From Deltaproteobacteria bacterium UBA7527 (GTDB lineage: Bacteria > Desulfobacterota > Syntrophorhabdia > Syntrophorhabdales > Syntrophorhabdaceae), in contig DLMV01000031.1 of NCBI GenBank assembly GCA_002478225.1, positions 62,211 through 72,270 of the forward strand: a DNA stretch of 10,060 nt. Direction: 5' to 3'. The notes below the pieces were generated by a model, which saw only the letters and a list, made by a program, of their open reading frames with translations, was not told where the DNA came from and made no database searches. Below are positions 6,305 through 10,060 of the stretch, in pieces. A program made the translations under genes and the position numbers. Each line of letters opens with the position of its first letter. Position 1 is the stretch's first letter.

Positions 6305-7234
6305 TCAACCATACTGATCAAACTCCACAGCGTATCCTGTTCCGAACTTCTCAAGGAGCCAGCAGAAGCTGCATTGATCGCTGAACGTCGGATAGCCGCA
6401 TTGAAGGCAGTAACGGCCTTCCCTGTTGTCTTCCTTTTCGCTTCCCTTTTCCTTTAGCATGCTGAGGTAGCCTTTCACAAACATTATTTTTGTGCCCGGC
6501 GACGACTCCTCGATGCGGTTCAGGATGCCTTTATACGTGAGCGTCTTGGCATCCTTTGAGAAGGGACACTCTTCGTAAATATAATCGATGCCCTGCATGA
6601 CCGCATACGCAGCGATCTCCCGCTCGGAGCACAAAAAGAACGGCTTTATCTTCTTCACGAGATGATCTTCCCTGCCCTCAAGGACGACATTTTTCTTCCA
6701 GAGATACTCTTTCTTCCAGTAGAGGATGTTCCCGAAAAGCGCCGATGCCTCGTCGTCGAGATTATGGCCTGTGGCAAGGACCGTGTATCCTTTCTCGATG
6801 CATATCCTGTTCATGATGTACCGCTTGATGGTCCCGCAGGCAGAACACGTCGGCCTCCTGATAACCTTCGCGACGCTATCAATTCCCTTCTGCAATGCAT
6901 TGCGGACATGGAAGATGTAGACCTTTCTCCGGAGCATGTCCGCCATCTGCCTGATCTTCTCAAGCGACCGTCCGGAGTAGCCATCAATGCCGAGGTCGAC
7001 GTAGATCCCGTCTGCGGCATATCCGAGCCTGTTCATCATATGCCACAGGGACAGGCTGTCTTTGCCGCCGGAGACCGCTACAATCGGCTTGTCGGTCTCA
7101 TCAATGAGGTGGTATTTCTTTGTGGTGGTGGAGACCCTCTTTTCCAAAAAGGCGATAAAATCGTCTTCGCAGAGGGCGGTCTTATATGACCGGAGGTTGA
7201 TATTTGCCTGTTTTCCGCAGACCCTGCATTTCAT
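6305..7234 (-). CDS. ttuA: TtuA/TtcA-family tRNA 2-thiolation enzyme (Fe-S PP-loop ATPase)
   Basis: TtuA-type enzymes adenylate a tRNA uridine (U54/T54 in Thermus) and insert sulfur delivered by the thiocarboxylated carrier TtuB. The 309 residues hold, in order: an N-terminal zinc-finger (C3, C6, C22), the PP-loop 'SGGKDS' (55-60), the Fe-S cysteines C130 and C133 in 'PTCSACGTIKR', 'TGHNLDDEA' (155-163), a third cluster cysteine C223 in 'EECPFS', and a C-terminal zinc knuckle C276, C279, C288, C291. The three cluster cysteines match in position those known for Thermus TtuA. One oddity: the fourth N-terminal zinc ligand, usually His in 'LC.EHF', is Asp (D25) here. The ATG at 7234 overlaps the stop codon of the sulfur-carrier gene by 4 nt (ATGA), which implies translational coupling. 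The exact tRNA position modified in this organism is an inference; a TtcA-like C32 role is less likely given the carrier gene next to it. Confidence 0.87.
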   Translation of the reverse strand: MKCRVCGKQANINLRSYKTALCEDDFIAFLEKRVSTTTKKYHLIDETDKPIVAVSGGKDSLSLWHMMNRLGYAADGIYVDLGIDGYSGRSLEKIRQMADMLRRKVYIFHVRNALQKGIDSVAKVIRRPTCSACGTIKRYIMNRICIEKGYTVLATGHNLDDEASALFGNILYWKKEYLWKKNVVLEGREDHLVKKIKPFFLCSEREIAAYAVMQGIDYIYEECPFSKDAKTLTYKGILNRIEESSPGTKIMFVKGYLSMLKEKGSEKEDNREGRYCLQCGYPTFSDQCSFCWLLEKFGTGYAVEFDQYG

Positions 7235-7419
7235 CCGCCCGATACGACCCTTATCAGTTTTACCTCGTCATCCCTGTCTATCTTATGATCCTCGGTGACG
7301 AGCTTTTTATTTACAACAACGAGGTGCGTCTCCCTGCTGAGCGAAAGCTGCTCCAGCAGCTTAGACGCCAGCATCGGTTTCTCGAATTCGTAGGTGTTCC
7401 CTTCGCACTCGACCTTCAT
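7231..7419 (-). CDS. ttuB: TtuB/ThiS/MoaD-like ubiquitin-fold sulfur carrier protein
   Basis: This 62-residue protein ends in Gly-Gly directly before the stop codon ('RVVSGG'), the mark of a beta-grasp sulfur carrier whose C-terminus is adenylated and turned into a thiocarboxylate. 'LASKLLEQLSLS' (about 17-28) is the helix of the fold, 'HLVVVNKKLVTED' (about 32-44) the central strands, and 'DEVKLIRVVSGG' the last strand and tail. Length is typical for TtuB or ThiS. Its stop codon overlaps the ATG of ttuA by 4 nt, so the partner is almost surely TtuA rather than the thiamine or molybdopterin enzymes, none of which are nearby. No Shine-Dalgarno sequence precedes ATG 7419, and no other in-frame start codon lies close upstream; a promoter candidate is placed so that the transcript would begin at about the ATG. 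The E1-like activating enzyme is not in the window. Confidence 0.85.
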   Translation of the reverse strand: MKVECEGNTYEFEKPMLASKLLEQLSLSRETHLVVVNKKLVTEDHKIDRDDEVKLIRVVSGG

Positions 7420-7425
7420 GGCTAA

Positions 7426-7454
7426 TTCATAGCATATGAGGCAGGTGTTGTAAA
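7426..7454 (-). promoter_or_regulatory. Candidate promoter for the ttuB-ttuA operon, possibly leaderless
   Basis: On the minus strand TTTACA (7449-7454, five of six -35 matches) is followed after exactly 17 nt by TATGAA (7426-7431, four of six -10 matches). Transcription would begin at about 7419-7420, at or next to the A of the ttuB start codon. This fits the absence of a Shine-Dalgarno sequence before ttuB. It is inferred from spacing and consensus only. Confidence 0.38.
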
Positions 7455-7805
7455 GGGCAGCAATGATTCCATAAACAACTCTGGAAAACCCTTAATTTTC
7501 ATTCAATGACCCAAAGCTCATTATTGTGTGCACCGGAACACTGTTTCGTGAACAGCGACTTCGAGCACGATTGGGTGCCCCACTCGATGAGGAAAAGCGC
7601 TCCAAAGGACAAGACGAGTTTGCAGATTGATCGCATTCCGAATCGATAGTGGGTAATCGCGCGCAGCGGAGCAGTGAGCGAAACGGTTCCGGCGAAAACA
7701 ATATTCAGGCAACAGGCTGTTGTGTTGCATTTGAACCACTGGTAACCACGAAGCGGATGGGCAAAAGAGTTTTCCGCCTATCCATAAAACCCAATTGCCG
7801 GTTCA
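7455..7805. other. Intergenic stretch of about 350 bp with no recognised gene
   Basis: Short open frames exist on both strands (about 70 codons on the minus strand, ending near 7492 and 7521) but none has a ribosome binding site or resembles a known protein. The stretch has several small inverted repeats: CTGTT-N5-AACAG at 7541-7555 and CAACAG-G-CTGTTG at 7710-7722, the latter flanked by an alternative GCAACA/TGTTGC pairing (7709-7714 with 7723-7728). It could hold decayed gene remnants or regulatory sites; I see no RNA gene. Confidence 0.5.
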
Positions 7806-7835
7806 TTGATTTTCCCGAAATCGTGTTTATATTAT
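7806..7835 (+). promoter_or_regulatory. Candidate promoter for clpB
   Basis: TTGATT (7806-7811) serves as a -35 element, with TATATT (7828-7833, 16-nt spacer) or TATTAT (7830-7835, 18-nt spacer) as -10; both -10 options match the consensus at five of six places. Transcription would start near 7840, leaving a leader of about 110 nt before clpB. The small inverted repeat TGATA-GT-TATCA (7836-7847) lies at the expected start point and could be an operator. No CIRCE element and no clear sigma-32 consensus is seen. Confidence 0.42.
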
Positions 7836-7844
7836 TGATAGTTA

Positions 7845-7926
7845 TCAGCAGGCAGCTCTCGGCAGTCAGCAACAAGCAATAACATTAATAATGTTTCACC
7901 TGTGGGCTGATCGCTGCGAGCTGAAT
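7845..7926 (+). repeat. Degenerate CAGC-type repeats forming a nested inverted repeat in the clpB leader
   Basis: The stretch 7845-7878 is made of drifted copies of short CAGC/GCAGTCAGC units, and 7905-7924 holds the opposite-strand version (GCTGATCGCTG...AGCTGA). The two form an imperfect long stem: CAGCTCTCGGCAGTCAGC on one side against CAGCTCGCAGCGATCAGC read from the other strand. Between them lies a perfect 15-bp palindrome, AACATTA-A-TAATGTT (7881-7895). Such short-unit repeats are common between genes in anaerobic deltaproteobacteria; whether this copy has a function is unknown. Confidence 0.5.
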
Positions 7927-7946
7927 GTCTATATTGAACGAGGTGA
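7896..7946 (+). promoter_or_regulatory. clpB leader with anti-Shine-Dalgarno pairing, possible RNA thermometer
   Basis: TCACCT at 7896-7901 is perfectly complementary to AGGTGA at 7941-7946, which contains the clpB Shine-Dalgarno sequence. A second short pairing, ATGTC (7925-7929) with GACAT (7945-7949), would cover the bases up to the start codon. Either could lower translation at growth temperature and melt on heating. Pairings of 5-6 bp occur by chance, so this remains a hypothesis. Confidence 0.28.
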
Positions 7947-7949
7947 CAT

Positions 7950-10060
7950 ATGAACTGGGAAAAATTGACCATAAAGGCCCAGGAGGCCATAGCCGAGGCT
8001 CAGAAAAAGGCCGAATCCATGGGCCATCAGCAGATAGAGAGCGAACACCTTCTTTACGCGCTCGTAACGCAGAAGGAAGGGGTGATCAAGCCGCTGCTCG
8101 ATAAGCTCGGCGCGAACGCAAATGCCATTCTTAACGACCTCGACCGCGAGATGAAGAAGAAGCCCCGCGTCGAAGGCTTCGCACAGGTCTATATCTCGAC
8201 GGCGCTGAAGCGCGCCATTGATGTCGCCTTCGAAGAGGCAGCGCGCCTGAAGGACGAATATGTGAGCACAGAGCATCTCCTTATCGGCATCACCGAGGTC
8301 AAGGAAAGCTATGCCTCGCAGATACTGAAAAACAACGGCGTCACCAAGGACAGCATCTATGCCGTATTGAAAGATATCCGGGGGACGCAGCGCATCACCG
8401 ACCAGGCGCCGGAAGAGAAATACCAGGCGCTCCAGAGGTACTGCCGCGACCTGACGGAAGAGGCGCGGAAAGGGAAGCTCGACCCCGTCATCGGCCGCGA
8501 CGAAGAGGTGCGCAGGGTCATGCAGGTGCTCTCCAGAAGGACAAAGAACAACCCGGTCATCATCGGCGAGCCGGGCGTCGGGAAGACGGCCATCGTTGAA
8601 GGCCTCGCCCAGAGGATCATTAGCGGCGACATACCGGAGACCCTGAAGAACAAGCGGGTGCTTGCCCTTGACCTTGGGGCATTGCTCGCAGGCGCAAAAT
8701 ACCGGGGCGAGTTCGAGGACAGGCTCAAGGCGGTGCTCAAGGAGATCGACGAGGCCGCGGGCACGGTGGTCCTCTTCATCGATGAGCTCCATACGATCGT
8801 CGGCGCAGGGAGCGCGCAGGGCGCCGTGGACGCATCGAACATGCTGAAGCCTGCGCTGGCACGGGGCGAGCTCCGCTGCATCGGCGCCACCACGCTTGAC
8901 GAATACCGGAAATATATTGAGAAGGACGCCGCCCTTGAGAGAAGGTTCCAACCCGTCTACGTTGGAGAGCCGTCGGTTGAAGAGACGATCGCGATCCTCC
9001 GGGGTCTGAAGGAAAAATATGAGCTCCACCACGGCGTGCGGATAAAGGATTCTGCCCTAATCGCCGCCGCCACGCTCTCGCACAGGTACATCACGGACAG
9101 GTTCCTCCCTGACAAGGCGATCGACCTTATCGATGAATCGTCATCGAAGCTGCGCATGGAGATCGACAGCGTGCCCACGGAGATCGATGAGGTTGAGCGG
9201 AAGATCATCCAGGTCCAGATAGAGATCGAGGCGCTCAAAAAGGAAAAGGACGAGGCATCGAAGGACAGGAAGAAGAAGCTCGAAGAAGAATTGAAAGAAC
9301 TCAAGAAAGAGGTTGGCGAAAAGAGGAAGCACTGGGAAAAGGAAAAGGCCCTCATCATGGGTATCGGAGAGGTCAAGGAAAAGATCGACCGTGCCAGGAC
9401 CGAGGCGGATGAACTTGAGCGAAAAGGCGATTTCGGCAAGGTCGCGGAGATCCGCTATGGAAGGATATCCGCCCTCGAACAGGAACAGCAGGCTAAGAAC
9501 AAAGAACTGATCGAGCTCCAGAAAGGCAGGAAGATGCTCAAGGAAGAGGTCGACGAAGAGGACATCGCAAAGGTCGTCTCAAAGTGGACAGGCATCCCCG
9601 TATCGAAGATGCTCGAGGGCGAGATGGAAAAGCTCGTCACCATGGAAGACCGGATCCATCAGCGCGTCATAGGCCAGGAAGAGGCAATAGAGGCCGTATC
9701 CAGCACGATCAGGCGGGCACGCGCGGGTTTGCAGGACCCCAACCGCCCGCTCGGTTCTTTCCTCTTCTTAGGGCCGACCGGCGTGGGCAAGACAGAGCTC
9801 GCGCGGGCGCTTGCCGAGTTCCTCTTTGACGACGAGCAGGCGATCGTACGCATCGACATGAGCGAGTTCATGGAAAAACATTCTGTGTCGCGGCTCATAG
9901 GGGCGCCCCCGGGATACGTGGGCTACGAAGAAGGCGGCTACCTCACCGAGGCTGTCCGGCGAAGGCCCTATTCCATCATCCTCCTCGACGAGGTGGAGAA
10001 GGCCCACCCGGAGGTCTTCAACGTGCTCCTCCAGGTCCTCGACGACGGCCGCCTCACCGA
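7950..10060 (+). CDS. clpB: Chaperone ClpB, AAA+ protein disaggregase (partial, C-terminus beyond window)
   Basis: ClpB is a cytoplasmic hexamer that works with DnaK to pull proteins out of aggregates. The 703 complete codons here cover about four fifths of a usual protein of some 860 residues. Seen: Clp N-domain (about 1-145), NBD1 with Walker A 'GEPGVGKT' (206-213), pore-loop Tyr 251 in 'GAKYRGE', Walker B ending D278-E279 and arginine fingers in 'LERRF'; a long, highly charged coiled-coil middle domain (about 400-530) including 'RYGRISALE' with Y503; NBD2 with Walker A 'GPTGVGKT' (608-615), pore loop 'GYVGYEEGG' (from 655) and Walker B D680-E681. The full-length middle domain separates ClpB from ClpA and ClpC. 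The ATG at 7950 has GAGGTG a few bases upstream. The gene is divergent from ttuB and has its own leader with possible heat-responsive structure. Nothing unusual is seen in the catalytic residues. Confidence 0.97.
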   Translation, partial: MNWEKLTIKAQEAIAEAQKKAESMGHQQIESEHLLYALVTQKEGVIKPLLDKLGANANAILNDLDREMKKKPRVEGFAQVYISTALKRAIDVAFEEAARLKDEYVSTEHLLIGITEVKESYASQILKNNGVTKDSIYAVLKDIRGTQRITDQAPEEKYQALQRYCRDLTEEARKGKLDPVIGRDEEVRRVMQVLSRRTKNNPVIIGEPGVGKTAIVEGLAQRIISGDIPETLKNKRVLALDLGALLAGAKYRGEFEDRLKAVLKEIDEAAGTVVLFIDELHTIVGAGSAQGAVDASNMLKPALARGELRCIGATTLDEYRKYIEKDAALERRFQPVYVGEPSVEETIAILRGLKEKYELHHGVRIKDSALIAAATLSHRYITDRFLPDKAIDLIDESSSKLRMEIDSVPTEIDEVERKIIQVQIEIEALKKEKDEASKDRKKKLEEELKELKKEVGEKRKHWEKEKALIMGIGEVKEKIDRARTEADELERKGDFGKVAEIRYGRISALEQEQQAKNKELIELQKGRKMLKEEVDEEDIAKVVSKWTGIPVSKMLEGEMEKLVTMEDRIHQRVIGQEEAIEAVSSTIRRARAGLQDPNRPLGSFLFLGPTGVGKTELARALAEFLFDDEQAIVRIDMSEFMEKHSVSRLIGAPPGYVGYEEGGYLTEAVRRRPYSIILLDEVEKAHPEVFNVLLQVLDDGRLT

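Noticed and set aside
7541..7555. CTGTTTCGTGAACAG as a LexA-like box
   Set aside because: The spacing is one base short of the enterobacterial box, this lineage usually has other LexA motifs, and the site is not near a damage-response gene or a promoter core.
7727..7737. GGTTCAAATGC on the minus strand, resembling a tRNA T-loop
   Set aside because: No acceptor stem, anticodon arm or matching T-stem can be built around it.
7492..7739. Two minus-strand open frames of about 70 codons in the divergent intergenic region
   Set aside because: They have no ribosome binding site, no recognisable motifs, unlike codon use, and they overlap each other; chance frames are more likely.
7649..7882. Plus-strand open frame of 77 codons before clpB
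   Set aside because: Its end is a translation of the CAGC-type repeats and it spans the candidate clpB promoter; no family resemblance and no ribosome binding site.
7806..7949. CIRCE (HrcA) or sigma-32 control site before clpB
   Set aside because: I looked for the CIRCE inverted repeat and for a sigma-32-type -35/-10 pair and found neither.

Overview
The window reads as chromosomal DNA of an anaerobic bacterium of roughly 50-55% GC, most likely from the old Deltaproteobacteria (Syntrophorhabdus/Syntrophus-like lineages). That placement is an inference from gene content (a CooS-family Fe-S enzyme, a TtuA/TtuB pair, MreB, ClpB, a dimerisation-domain methyltransferase) and from codon style. No rRNA or other taxonomic marker is present.

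Layout: a co-directional block on the minus strand runs from 7419 down to the left edge, and one plus-strand gene (clpB) starts at 7950 and runs off the right edge. In transcription order the minus block is: ttuB-like sulfur carrier, ttuA-like tRNA thiolase (4-nt overlap with ttuB), a double-GAF protein with a dead GGDEF domain, mreB, a CooS-family protein, an MFS transporter, and the N-terminal part of a SAM methyltransferase. Gaps are short inside the first four genes (4-nt overlap, 39 nt, 19 nt), 66 nt before cooS, and about 110 nt before each of the last two genes. The last two gaps carry possible local regulatory elements. A 530-bp divergent intergenic region separates ttuB from clpB. It holds a promoter candidate for each side, a structured clpB leader and degenerate short-repeat sequence.

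How the genes relate: ttuB and ttuA form a self-contained thiolation module (carrier with C-terminal Gly-Gly plus Fe-S PP-loop enzyme). The GAF/degenerate-GGDEF protein and MreB look like one transcriptional unit that may join a sensory input to cell-shape control; mreC and mreD are not next to mreB. ClpB is an ordinary disaggregase.

The most notable gene is the CooS-family protein at 1870-3771. It would be annotated as a Ni-Fe carbon monoxide dehydrogenase. However, the Cys that aligns with C-cluster ligand Cys295 of Carboxydothermus CODH-II is a Glu (E300), the catalytic His93 position is Tyr (Y96), and most of the His channel is replaced; the other C-cluster ligands remain. This is the pattern of the deviant CooS-V-type proteins, which carry an Fe-S-O hybrid cluster and do not oxidise CO, so a redox or nitrosative-stress role is more likely than CO metabolism. 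No cooC, cooF or acetyl-CoA synthase gene is present in the window.
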